From Nocardia brevicatena NBRC 12119 (GTDB lineage: Bacteria > Actinomycetota > Actinomycetes > Mycobacteriales > Mycobacteriaceae), in assembly GCF_000308495.1 (NCBI RefSeq), contig NZ_BAFU01000001.1, forward strand, positions 62,001 to 126,000: a stretch of DNA of 64,000 nt, written 5' to 3'. Below the pieces are notes generated by a model that ran no database searches, was not told the origin of the DNA, and saw nothing but the letters and a program-made list of their open reading frames with translations. A program made the position numbers and the translations under genes. Positions 1 through 8,018 of this stretch are shown here, one piece after another. Within the stretch, counting starts at the first letter, position 1; each line of letters opens with the position of its first letter.

Positions 1-942
1 GTCGATGGCCTGCGGTACGCAGACCTCGATACCGCCGAGCGCGTCCACGACACCGGCGAACCCGGCGAAGCCGATCTGCCCGTAGTGGTCGATACGCAGC
101 CCGGTGGCGATCTCCACGGTTTGCACCAGCAGGGGTGCGCCGCCGAACGCGAAGGCGGCATTGAGCTTGTCCTGGCCGTAACCGGGAATGCTGACGTAGG
201 AGTCGCGCGGCAGGCTGACCATGGTGGTGCGGCCGGACGGTGGAATATGCACCAGGATGATGGTGTCGGTGCGTTCGGACCCGACCTCCCCACCGGTCGC
301 CAGGCCCTGTTCCTGTTCGTCGGAGAGTCCCGCTCGACTGTCGGATCCGACCAGCAGCCAGTTCGTGCCGGCCGTATCGCCTCCTCGGTCGGTGTAGTCG
401 GTGAGGGCGTCGATTCGGGTGAGGGAATTGTCCAGTTGGATTACCGCGGCGACCATGCCGAGCACGAAGACCAGCAGCAATACCAGCAACCAGCGGCCCG
501 GGTGGCGCTTTCGACGTCGACCCGCGGGGCGGGGCGCGCGGCCGGACCGGGGCGGCCCGGGTGGCGGCGCCGGCGGGCGTCGGCGATTGTCGCGGTTAGG
601 AACCGGTCGCTGGGCGGGTGCGTGCGCGGTCTCCCGGTGGGGGACCGGTCGCTGCGTGGGCGCATGAGTGCGCGGCGGGCGGCCGGGTTTGCCGTCGCGG
701 TAGGGGCCGGGCTGCCGGGGTATGGCGCCGGGACGGGGACGACCGGGCGGAGCCTCGGGAACCTGGGACCAGGCCTGGGGTGGCGAGTATCCCGGTGCGG
801 GCCCACGGCGCATGACCTGTGTCGGTTCGACGGGCGGAGGACCGGCGGGGGGAGGTTGCGGGGCGGGCCGTCGCGCGCCGGGGCGGCCGGGTCCATCGGG
901 AGGCGGGACCCGGCGAATCCTAGGGTCGTCGCCGTACATCAT
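1..942 (-). CDS. LCP (LytR-CpsA-Psr) family wall glycopolymer ligase, C-terminus cut by window edge
   Basis: The frame opens at ATG 942 (a second ATG follows at 939) and runs off the left edge, so the C-terminus is missing. The first ~145 residues are rich in Pro and Arg and should be cytoplasmic. One membrane segment follows at about residues 148-166. The outside part carries LCP hallmarks: NWLLVGSDSR, then RTDTIILVHI, SLPRDSYVSIPG and KLNAAFAFGG. LCP proteins transfer lipid-linked glycopolymers to peptidoglycan; in mycolate-making actinomycetes this attaches arabinogalactan, which fits the envelope genes later in the window. Which paralogue this is cannot be told from the fragment. Confidence 0.9.
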   Translation of the reverse strand, partial: MMYGDDPRIRRVPPPDGPGRPGARRPAPQPPPAGPPPVEPTQVMRRGPAPGYSPPQAWSQVPEAPPGRPRPGAIPRQPGPYRDGKPGRPPRTHAPTQRPVPHRETAHAPAQRPVPNRDNRRRPPAPPPGPPRSGRAPRPAGRRRKRHPGRWLLVLLLVFVLGMVAAVIQLDNSLTRIDALTDYTDRGGDTAGTNWLLVGSDSRAGLSDEQEQGLATGGEVGSERTDTIILVHIPPSGRTTMVSLPRDSYVSIPGYGQDKLNAAFAFGGAPLLVQTVEIATGLRIDHYGQIGFAGFAGVVDALGGIEVCVPQAID

Positions 943-1076
943 CTTCAGACTCTACTTATCCGGTCGCCACGGTTCATCGCGAACGAGCCTTGTTCGTCCG
1001 GCTCCGGTGGAATCCGGATCCCGGGCATACCCGAGTTCGGGGCGGTGCCGAGCGATACACGGGAGTACTACCCCGA

Positions 1077-1850
1077 TCAGGGTAGCCAGGAAACCCGTCC
1101 GTGCAACGCGCTGTATCCGATATAGGCGATGGTATCGATCACGGCGTGCGCGATGATCAACGGCCACAGGCGGCCGCTACGCTGCCAGTAGCGGCCGAAG
1201 ACCAGGCCCATCACGATATTGCCGAGCCCACCACCCAGACCCTGGTACAAGTGGTAGCTGCCGCGCAGCAGTGCCGAGGCCAACAGGGCAGAGTTCGCCG
1301 ACCACCCCAGCGCGCGCAGTCGAGTTATCAGATAGGCCACCACCACGATCTCTTCCGCCACGGAATTGGCGCAGGCCGACAGCACCAGAGCGGGCAGTCG
1401 CCACCAGTGTTCGGCCAGTGCGTCCGGTACGATCGTCACGCTGAACCCCAGCGTGTGTGCGATGAGGTAAAGAGCCAACCCGGGCAGCCCGATCACCGTG
1501 GCCAGCGCCAGGCCGGGCAACCCGTCCGGACGTAGCCGCGCCCGCGCGAGCCCGATGGCCCGCGGCCCGATTCCGCTGCGCCAGAGCAGATACAGTGCCA
1601 GCGCCGCCCAGGCGGCCAACCGCAGCACCCCGAGCAGCTGGAACAGCAGGTCGAGGGTGGGCTGCGCCGAACGTGACGCATTGAGCGCGACGGTCCGATC
1701 CCGGAAACCACCCGGCGCCGCGGCGCTGTCGATCAGCGAGAGTATCGCGTTCAGCCCGCTGAGTCCGAAGGTGACACAGAGCACCACGGGTATTTCGAGG
1801 CGGATCGCCGTCCGTTCTCGTTCCGTGGTGTCCGGGTTGATATCGCGCAT
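1077..1850 (-). CDS. CPBP family intramembrane metalloprotease
   Basis: The 257-residue protein is very hydrophobic with about six to seven membrane segments. It shows the CPBP (Abi/CAAX-like) pattern: an AEE pair near residue 165, a YH motif in GSYHLYQG near residue 199 and HAVID (HxxxD) near residue 239, the expected metal-binding positions. The usual Arg after the EE pair is not at its canonical place (EEIVVVAYLITR), so catalysis is likely but not certain. The substrate is unknown. It is transcribed in the same direction as the LCP gene, with a gap of about 134 bases. Confidence 0.8.
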   Translation of the reverse strand: MRDINPDTTERERTAIRLEIPVVLCVTFGLSGLNAILSLIDSAAAPGGFRDRTVALNASRSAQPTLDLLFQLLGVLRLAAWAALALYLLWRSGIGPRAIGLARARLRPDGLPGLALATVIGLPGLALYLIAHTLGFSVTIVPDALAEHWWRLPALVLSACANSVAEEIVVVAYLITRLRALGWSANSALLASALLRGSYHLYQGLGGGLGNIVMGLVFGRYWQRSGRLWPLIIAHAVIDTIAYIGYSALHGRVSWLP

Positions 1851-1891
1851 ATGCCGAATCTAGGCGCACTTCCGTATGGACTGTGGTGGTG

Positions 1892-2668
1892 TCAGCCGCG
1901 GCGTAGGCCGTTGAGGAAGGGGCAACCCGCGAGGGCGCGGACGGCGCGGCCGAGGGATTCGATGTCCTCGGCGGGGGTGGCGAATGGGAGTCGGAAGTCG
2001 TGGTCGCCGTCGAGGCCCTCGATACGCAAGGTGAGGCCATAGCGGTCGAGGGCCAACAGGTGGATTCGGCCGCGCTGTAGCCGGGCGGGCAGGTGGCGTG
2101 CCATCCGGGCGACGAGATCGGCGTGATCGGTGTCCATATGGTGGATCCACGCCGATTCCATGGCGCAGAACGGGTCGGGTCGGGCCGTTCGCAGGTCGTC
2201 GACGGATACCGATTCGGCGCCGGTGGCGTCGGCGACCACGGCGGAATCGAGAACGAGCCGCAGCAGAGTCGAGGTGTGACCGATATCCAGCAGGGTCGGA
2301 TCCGGGTGTTCCTCGGCCACCTCGGCGGCGAGCGCGCGCTGGGCCCGTTCCGGTACCACTCGGAGCCGCCCGCGCAGCCAGACCAGGGCGCGTACGGGTT
2401 CCCGCAGCGGTAGTGGCGCATGATCGGTGAGTTCGAGTACCGCGTGCGCGGTGATCGCCTCGCCCGTCCCGGGGCCGCCCACGGTGGTCGGGTGGACCGT
2501 CGCGCAATCGCGGGGGACGGCGATCACCGTATCGCCGCATTGACGCAGATGGTGCATCGAGGTCGGAATCGGGTCCATACCGGGCAGGGCGAGCACCGCG
2601 TTGTCGGCGTGCGCGCAGGCGCTGCGCACCCGTTCGGCGCTCGAGGGGGCGAGGGTCGTAGGTGGCAT
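1892..2668 (-). CDS. DUF2470 domain protein, iron-box controlled (Rv3839-like)
   Basis: This 258-residue protein has a C-terminal DUF2470 domain from about residue 170 (HHMDTDHADLVARMARH), a fold shared with HugZ-type haem-handling proteins. The N-terminal half resembles the split-barrel-like part of Rv3839. The ATG at 2668 is preceded by GGAGGT at 8 bases, which fixes the start. A near-consensus IdeR/DtxR box lies about 45 bases upstream (2713-2731), so iron repression is expected. Its position next to pheA matches M. tuberculosis Rv3839, an IdeR-regulated gene. A role in haem or iron use is inferred; no catalytic residues were identified. Confidence 0.82.
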   Translation of the reverse strand: MPPTTLAPSSAERVRSACAHADNAVLALPGMDPIPTSMHHLRQCGDTVIAVPRDCATVHPTTVGGPGTGEAITAHAVLELTDHAPLPLREPVRALVWLRGRLRVVPERAQRALAAEVAEEHPDPTLLDIGHTSTLLRLVLDSAVVADATGAESVSVDDLRTARPDPFCAMESAWIHHMDTDHADLVARMARHLPARLQRGRIHLLALDRYGLTLRIEGLDGDHDFRLPFATPAEDIESLGRAVRALAGCPFLNGLRRG

Positions 2669-2712
2669 CAGGGACCTCCACTGCCGGGTGTGCCCGACTT
2701 CACGGTGATCAG

Positions 2713-2731
2713 TTAGGTTACCCTAAGCTAA
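2713..2731. promoter_or_regulatory. IdeR/DtxR iron box
   Basis: TTAGGTTACCCTAAGCTAA is an imperfect 19-bp palindrome that agrees with the IdeR consensus (TTAGGTTAGSCTAACCTAA) at all but one or two positions. It lies between the divergent DUF2470 gene (start 2668) and the small gene at 2813, and could repress either under iron-replete conditions. The nearer gene is DUF2470. Confidence 0.85.
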
Positions 2732-2812
2732 GCGAACGGCCGGCTCTGTGCAAGGGCTTCGTCGCCCCTACGCCGCCGCACCCCATCGCGGGGCACGGGC
2801 TACCGTGAAAAG

Positions 2813-3274
2813 ATGGTTGACGGTGAACCGGTGTTCGTACCGCTGCCAATGCCCGCTCGGCGTGGCCCGTTCGACGCTGCCGGACAACGGTCCGTCGACG
2901 GCGCGGGTGCGGACACAGCGGAGATGGGCCTGATCGAAGGTCTGGTCGTGCCCACCGGAACAGGGGAAGCCGCCCGGGCGGTCGACCTGGCCTTGGCCGA
3001 CGAACACATCGCCGATGTGCTCGCCGAGGTCGCGCATGGTGAGGGCGGTTTCGTGGCCCGCACGGCCGACGGTGAGCGCGCGCTCGCCATTATCGCCGCC
3101 ACCGCCGCACTGTGCGGGGACAACATTCGAACTGCCCTGGTAACCCCCGATATCCCGTTCCTCACCGGTTTGTCCGATGCGGCCGTGGCGGCCGTGCGCG
3201 ATGTGTTGCGGGCCATCGAATCCGATGCCCCGACCGAAGTCGAGGAAGTGCTGCGGGCACGACTCGGAACGTGA
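2813..3274 (+). CDS. hypothetical protein, 153 aa
   Basis: Soluble, acidic, alanine-rich protein without signal peptide, membrane segment or recognised motif. Residues from about 55 to the end look helical (DLALADEHIADVLAEVAHGE and AVAAVRDVLRAIESDAP). Start ATG 2813 has only a weak ribosome binding site. It is divergent from the DUF2470 gene across the iron box and precedes pheA by 172 bases. That gap holds only a short 6-4-6 inverted repeat near 3336-3351. The function is unknown; iron control is possible from position alone. Confidence 0.65.
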   Translation: MVDGEPVFVPLPMPARRGPFDAAGQRSVDGAGADTAEMGLIEGLVVPTGTGEAARAVDLALADEHIADVLAEVAHGEGGFVARTADGERALAIIAATAALCGDNIRTALVTPDIPFLTGLSDAAVAAVRDVLRAIESDAPTEVEEVLRARLGT

Positions 3275-3446
3275 ACAGACGACCAGGCGTATCTCCGCGT
3301 TCGCTCCGGCGTGCGCGTTCTCGTCCCTTCGCATTCGCATGCGCCCATGCGTGCCGCGCGTACCTTTGCGTTCGCGCCGGGAGCGGGTCGCCGACGGACG
3401 GATGGACGCCGGCTGTGTCCGTTGGCCGAGCAGTAGTCTCGTAGGC

Positions 3447-4361
3447 GTGCCGCGTATCGCCTACTTCGGACCATCCGGAACATTCACCGAGATGGCTCTC
3501 GCCGAATTCGAAGCCGCGGGTTCCTTCGACGGGCCCGTGGAGCGAATAGCCGCGTCCAGCCAGCCCGCGGCACTGGGCATGGTCCGTGCGAAAGATGTCG
3601 AAGGCGCGGTGGTGCCGATCGAGAGTTCGGTGGAGGGCTCGATCTCGGCGACCTTGGATTCGCTGGCGGTGGGGTCTCGGTTGCAGATCATCGCCGAGCA
3701 CGAGCTCGAGGTGAGCTTCACGATCCTCGGCCGACCGGGTACCGGTTTCGGCGATATCGCGACCCTGGCCGCGTACCCCGTGGCGCTCGCGCAGGTGCGT
3801 CAGTGGGTCGACTGTGCCCTTCCGCAGGTACGGGTCCACACCTCGGACTCCAACGCCGCGGCCGCCGAGGACGTATGCGCCGGGTTGGCGGATGCCGCGG
3901 TGTCCACCGCGCTGGCCGGGGAACGGCTGGGCCTGACCCCGCTGGCCACCGGTATCGCCGACCACGACCAGGCGGTGACAAGGTTCGTGCTGGTGACCCG
4001 GCCGCGGGTGGCACCCCCGCCGACCGGTGCCGACCGTACCTCGATCGTTTTCGAACTGCCGAACGTCCCGGGTTCGCTGATGCGCGCATTCGCCGAATTC
4101 GCCACCCGTGGTGTCGACCTGACCCGAATCGAGTCGCGTCCTACCCGGACGGGTATGGGTACCTACCGGTTCTACCTGGACTGTGTGGGTCATATCGAGG
4201 ACACGGCGGTGGCAGAAGCGTTGAAGGCGCTGCATCGCACCGCCCGTGTCCGCTTTCTCGGATCCTGGCCCGCGGCCTCGGCGGTCGGAACACCACCCCC
4301 CTCCGATGAGGAACCGGCGCTGTGGCTCACCCGATTGCGGAAGGGGGTTACCGACCTGTGA
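3447..4361 (+). CDS. pheA: prephenate dehydratase
   Basis: It converts prephenate to phenylpyruvate in phenylalanine synthesis. The 304-residue protein begins at GTG 3447 with PRIAYFGPSGTFTEMAL, the classic PheA start. It has the ESS segment (VPIESSVEGS), the catalytic TRF motif near residue 178 (AVTRFVLVT), and a C-terminal ACT domain from about residue 198 with the ESRP phenylalanine-binding motif, so feedback inhibition by phenylalanine is expected. The frame is open further upstream to 3177, but that extension has no PheA-like sequence. The stop overlaps the next gene's start (GTGA, 4358-4361). Confidence 0.96.
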   Translation: MPRIAYFGPSGTFTEMALAEFEAAGSFDGPVERIAASSQPAALGMVRAKDVEGAVVPIESSVEGSISATLDSLAVGSRLQIIAEHELEVSFTILGRPGTGFGDIATLAAYPVALAQVRQWVDCALPQVRVHTSDSNAAAAEDVCAGLADAAVSTALAGERLGLTPLATGIADHDQAVTRFVLVTRPRVAPPPTGADRTSIVFELPNVPGSLMRAFAEFATRGVDLTRIESRPTRTGMGTYRFYLDCVGHIEDTAVAEALKALHRTARVRFLGSWPAASAVGTPPPSDEEPALWLTRLRKGVTDL

Positions 4362-5020
4362 CCGGCAAGCTCATCTTGGTGCGACACGGCGAAACCGAAG
4401 GCAATGTCGCCAAAATCCTCGACACCCGCCTGCCCGGCCTACCGCTGACCGAACGCGGTGTGGCGCAGGCGAAGGCATTCGGGACGGCGCTGGCCGCTCC
4501 GCCCCGGGTGCTGTTGGGCTCGCCGGCGTTGCGGGCCCAACAGACGGCCGGATATATCGAGTCCGTGGTCGGAGTGCCGGCCGAAGTGCGTGAGGGCGTA
4601 CACGAGGTGCAGGTAGGAGACCTGGAAGGAGCGGGCAGTGCGGAGGCGCACAAGCTCTTCCAGCGGATCTACCGCTCCTGGCACGAAGGCGAACTGACCC
4701 GGCGGATACCGGGCGGGGAATCGGGGCAAGAGGTGTTGGACCGGTATCTGCCGGTGGTCGAGCAGCTGCGTGCCGAATACCTGACACCCCACAGCGTCGG
4801 CGACATCCTGTTGGTATCGCACGGTGCGGCGATGCGATTGGTGGGCCGGATCTTGGCCGAAGTGGCACCGCCGTTCACCACGAACAACCATTTGGACAAC
4901 ACCGAAACCATCGAACTCGCGCCGCGCCCCGACGGGGGCTGGGAATGCACGCGTTGGGGCCGTTTCACCCCGCCGTTCGACGTTCCGGTACCGCCGACCG
5001 GCGACGACCCGATGGGCTGA
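4358..5020 (+). CDS. histidine phosphatase family protein (Rv3837c-like)
   Basis: A 220-residue phosphoglycerate-mutase-like phosphatase. The RHG motif (LVRHGETEGN) is at residues ~6-15 and the second catalytic histidine is in VSHGAAMRL near residue 155. The start GTG 4358 overlaps the pheA stop by four bases, so translation is coupled; an alternative GTG at 4322 would add 12 residues inside pheA. M. tuberculosis has the same pheA-Rv3837c pairing. Family members are usually broad phosphatases rather than true glycolytic mutases. The substrate is not known. Confidence 0.9.
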   Translation: MTGKLILVRHGETEGNVAKILDTRLPGLPLTERGVAQAKAFGTALAAPPRVLLGSPALRAQQTAGYIESVVGVPAEVREGVHEVQVGDLEGAGSAEAHKLFQRIYRSWHEGELTRRIPGGESGQEVLDRYLPVVEQLRAEYLTPHSVGDILLVSHGAAMRLVGRILAEVAPPFTTNNHLDNTETIELAPRPDGGWECTRWGRFTPPFDVPVPPTGDDPMG

Positions 5021-5080
5021 AACGATCGGCGGCGACACCGGTTCTGGCCGGGCCGAAGCGCCGAGTATCGGACGCGGGTG

Positions 5081-5911
5081 CTAGGAGGAAGAGGGCTCGA
5101 GCGGGAACTCTTCGCGTTCGGGCAGCGAGTTGATCAGATCCTGCAGCGCGGTGCGCAGCCGCGCCGTGGTGCCGCTGCTGAACGATGTCCACTTGGTGCC
5201 GTCGTCCGCGAGGCTCGCGGTGGCGATGAACCGTCCCGCGCGCGTATTGAACACCGCGATGTGGTTGTCGGCGATATCGCGGCCACCGTCGCGGTACACC
5301 ACACCGACGATCTCGGCATGCGAATAGCAACGCACCATTGCCGAGGCGAGTACCTGCGCGTCCCGCGCCGGATTACCCACCTTACCCAATCGTGCCGCGG
5401 TGGCCGCGGCATCGCCGACATCGTCGAAGATGGGGACCAGCTGCTCGGTCGGCGCGTTCATACCGCTGAGCTCGAGCGGTTCGGCCGGGCCGAGCGCCGA
5501 GATGACCGGGCCCGGCAGATCATCGGTGGCCTCGTCGATCACATAGGCGTCCGGTCCACGAAGGGTGACAGTGACCAGGTCGTCGCCCTTCGCCAGACAC
5601 ATCCGGCTCACCTGCCCGTCGACGATCAGCCGGAGGGCGACCACCCAGTGGGGGCGGTACAGCCCACGCAGCCGGTCTTCGAGCTCGGGATGAACCTGCT
5701 CACCGTCCAGGAGTCCCCGTTCGACGAGTGACCGGGCAGCCAGGTCCATCGCCGCGTCGTGGTCGGCCTGATTGTCGTAGCGGCCCATCGCGTCGAGAAC
5801 GACAGGCACCTCGTCGATCTCCAGCTTCTCCAGGAGGAACTGCATTTCGTCGAGCGATAACATCACCGCCGCGAGCATGGACGGGCCGCGGCCGGCGCCC
5901 AGCACCGTCAT
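5081..5911 (-). CDS. EspG-type ESX secretion-associated chaperone
   Basis: EspG proteins bind PE-PPE heterodimers in the cytosol and keep them soluble until the type VII secretion machine exports them. This 276-residue soluble protein has the family's overall pattern (N-terminal LSLDEMQFLLEKLEIDEVPVVL; mixed beta/alpha body; RLRTALQDLINSLP near the C-terminus). It directly follows the PPE gene with an ATGA overlap (5908-5911), a typical arrangement. No ESX core component (EccB-E, MycP) lies in the window, so the partner machine must be elsewhere. Confidence 0.78.
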   Translation of the reverse strand: MTVLGAGRGPSMLAAVMLSLDEMQFLLEKLEIDEVPVVLDAMGRYDNQADHDAAMDLAARSLVERGLLDGEQVHPELEDRLRGLYRPHWVVALRLIVDGQVSRMCLAKGDDLVTVTLRGPDAYVIDEATDDLPGPVISALGPAEPLELSGMNAPTEQLVPIFDDVGDAAATAARLGKVGNPARDAQVLASAMVRCYSHAEIVGVVYRDGGRDIADNHIAVFNTRAGRFIATASLADDGTKWTSFSSGTTARLRTALQDLINSLPEREEFPLEPSSS

Positions 5912-7065
5912 TTGCCCGTTCGAGGAGGCTCGGCACCGATCACGCCGTCGGCCACGTAGCGGCCATCGGTGAAGAGATCGTCCTGCAGGTACTCGGGGGC
6001 CTTGTGCTCGGTCTCCTCCTCGTTGTCGCGAGCCGTGTGCCCGAGCAGCGGGTTGCCGGGCCCGCCGGTGGCGACCGGTCGGACCGCCATGCTCTCGGTG
6101 CGGGCGGCACCGAGGCCCTCGGCGAGCGGAGTGGCGGGCGAGCCCGCGGCGGGCGGTGCACCCCAGCCTTCCGGCAGTTTCAGCGAACCGTTGTGCAGAC
6201 CCGTGGCGGTGCCGCCGGTCATACCGGCCGAGCGGGTGGCCGCGGCGGCCGCGGCTGCCGGCCCGGTGAGCGCGCCCGGGGCGATCGTGGTCGTCGGTGC
6301 GCTCGTGGTCACCGCGGCGGCGATCGCGTTGGCGCCGATATTGCCGACCGTGGTCACACCGGTGGTGGCGACCGAACCGGCGATGTTCGCCGACTGCGTC
6401 ACGCCGCTCACGATGCCGGGGTTGTTGGCGAGTGCGCCGGCCGCCGCGGCGGCCATCTGCACTGGGTCACCGTTGGCATTCCGGACCCCCTCCTCGAGCG
6501 ACGGGGTGTCGGCGCGTCCCGCGCCGTTGGCGATCGGCGGCGGAGGGACGAACTCGCCAGGGGTCACCACGGTAGCGGTGACCGCGGCCTCATAGGTCTC
6601 CATGGTGAGCGCGGCGCGCAGGTCGAGCGCCGCCTTGGCGGCCTCGGCGGCCTCCGAGGTGCCGTTGAGCACGCCTCCGGTGGAGTGCGCCGCGACCCGG
6701 GCCGCGTTGACGGCGGCGATCTCCGGAAGGCTCGGCATCGCGATCGAGGCCACGGTGTAGGCGGTGGCCTGGGACGCGGCCTTGGTACCCAGGGCGGCGG
6801 CCATCGTGCTCTGCTGTTCGCTCCACCCCGTGAAGCCGACGAGGCGGGCGAGAGCGCCGAGACCGTTGAAGCCCTGCATACCGACACCCAGTTCGGCCAT
6901 CACCCGGGTGACGGTGAACGTGGCGTCGGCCCAGGCGCCGGTGAGCGTTCCCCAGGCGGTGGCGGCGGCGGACATCGGGATGGCGTGGGTACCAGCGTTC
7001 AACGCGATCGAATTGCCCTCTGCCAATCTGGGCAGCCAGAACACTCCGGTGATACCTGCGGTCAT
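5908..7065 (-). CDS. PPE-domain family protein, type VII secretion substrate
   Basis: The 385-residue protein has an N-terminal ~170-residue helical domain like PPE proteins (VFWLPRLAEGNSIALNAG, then SAAATAWGTLTGAWADAT and a WSEQQSTMAAALG segment). The signature Pro-Pro-Glu is absent: the equivalent N-terminal stretch reads WLPRLAEGN. The rest is low-complexity Ala/Gly/Thr/Val (about residues 175-310) followed by a charged tail. Start ATG 7065 is preceded by GGGGAG. The PE gene lies upstream and an EspG-like gene downstream, so it probably forms an exported PE-PPE dimer. Confidence 0.8.
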   Translation of the reverse strand: MTAGITGVFWLPRLAEGNSIALNAGTHAIPMSAAATAWGTLTGAWADATFTVTRVMAELGVGMQGFNGLGALARLVGFTGWSEQQSTMAAALGTKAASQATAYTVASIAMPSLPEIAAVNAARVAAHSTGGVLNGTSEAAEAAKAALDLRAALTMETYEAAVTATVVTPGEFVPPPPIANGAGRADTPSLEEGVRNANGDPVQMAAAAAGALANNPGIVSGVTQSANIAGSVATTGVTTVGNIGANAIAAAVTTSAPTTTIAPGALTGPAAAAAAATRSAGMTGGTATGLHNGSLKLPEGWGAPPAAGSPATPLAEGLGAARTESMAVRPVATGGPGNPLLGHTARDNEEETEHKAPEYLQDDLFTDGRYVADGVIGAEPPRTGK

Positions 7066-7119
7066 GCGTGTTTCTCCCCTTGTGTGGTTGTCCCTGTTTG
7101 TCGCGGCGGTCGCCGGGCG

Positions 7120-7452
7120 CTAGACGCTGATCGAACCGAACGGAGCGCCGGTGAGCGTCAGCACACCGGCCGACGCGATATCTTGAGCCAGGTAGTGCGC
7201 GAGATGGGTGCGCAGGATCGCAGCGGTGTGGTGCAGTTCGAGTACGGCCTGTGCGAGCGCGCCCTGGTGGGTGTGCGCGCCCGTGTTCATATGCCACGCC
7301 CCGACCAGCGAGGCCTCGTCGGAACCGGACGCGGCGACGTAGGTCGCGGGTACGGCCAGCGCGCCCGCCGCGGCGAGCCGATCGGCCAACAGATCCAGTT
7401 CCGTGGCGGCGAGGAGGATGGCTTCGGGAGTGACGTCAAGGTTGCCAATCAA
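7120..7452 (-). CDS. PE-domain protein, type VII secretion substrate
   Basis: A 110-residue all-helical protein with the PE layout: a helix starting TPEAILLAATELDLLADRL, a short turn, a second helix, and the type VII export motif YxxxD at Tyr87-Asp91 (YLAQD). It ends soon after, so it is a PE domain with no long C-terminal extension. The start appears to be TTG 7452, with AAGGAG 8 bases before it. It is the first gene of the PE-PPE-EspG operon; 54 bases separate it from PPE. Confidence 0.82.
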   Translation of the reverse strand: MIGNLDVTPEAILLAATELDLLADRLAAAGALAVPATYVAASGSDEASLVGAWHMNTGAHTHQGALAQAVLELHHTAAILRTHLAHYLAQDIASAGVLTLTGAPFGSISV

Positions 7453-7656
7453 GTCTCGACTCCTTCTTGTCGTGGCTGTTGGGCGGAACCACGAGAATTC
7501 CCCCTACGAGTAGATTGGACGCAACGGCCGCGGCTGCGGTTCCATCGAATCCGAACTTTCTTCCGGTTGTTCTCAGTGCCCCCGACCGGTGTGCGCGATC
7601 CCCCTGCAGGTTCCCACATACAAGCGGCCCGGGTGCGAATGTCTCGGGCTAATAGC

Positions 7657-8007
7657 CTATCCCCATCCCAGCTGATGCAGCCGCTCTTCGTCAATCCCGA
7701 AATAGTGTGCGATTTCGTGGATCACGGTGACCGCCACCTCGTCGACGACCTCGGCCTCGTCCGCGCAGATCGCCAGCAGCGCATCTCGGTAGATGGTGAT
7801 GGTGTCGGGAAGCGAACCGCCGTAATGGCTGTCGCGTTCGGTGAGCGCGATCCCGTGATAGAGGCCGAGCAGATGTGGATCCTCGGGATGGCGTGACTCG
7901 ATCAGCACGACCACGTTCTCGATGGCGCGTGTCAGCTCCGGCGGAATCAGGTCGAGCGCGTCGGCGACCAACTCCTCGAAGCGCTCCTCGGACATGGAGA
8001 CCGGCAT
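7657..8007 (-). CDS. zincin-like metallopeptidase family protein (Rv3836-like)
   Basis: A 116-residue protein with the zinc motif HExxH near the C-terminus (VIHEIAHYFGIDEERLHQLGW), matching the small DUF1025/metallopeptidase family. The region before the motif (PELTRAIENVVVLIE, LLGLYHGIALTER) is typical too. The start is ATG 8007; the frame is open further upstream into the neighbouring gene, but that part is not homologous. It follows the septum-formation gene by 11 bases and is probably co-transcribed. Whether it cleaves peptides is unproven for the family. Confidence 0.88.
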   Translation of the reverse strand: MPVSMSEERFEELVADALDLIPPELTRAIENVVVLIESRHPEDPHLLGLYHGIALTERDSHYGGSLPDTITIYRDALLAICADEAEVVDEVAVTVIHEIAHYFGIDEERLHQLGWG

Positions 8008-8018
8008 GGTCGATTGAT

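Noticed and set aside
3177-3446. A 90-residue upstream extension of PheA
   Set aside because: It overlaps the preceding gene and a low-quality gap, while GTG 3447 begins exactly at the conserved PheA N-terminus.
5728-7896. A 722-codon open frame on the plus strand
   Set aside because: It is antisense to the PPE, PE and EspG genes, is rich in Arg and Gly, and has no recognisable domain; long antisense frames are common at this GC content.
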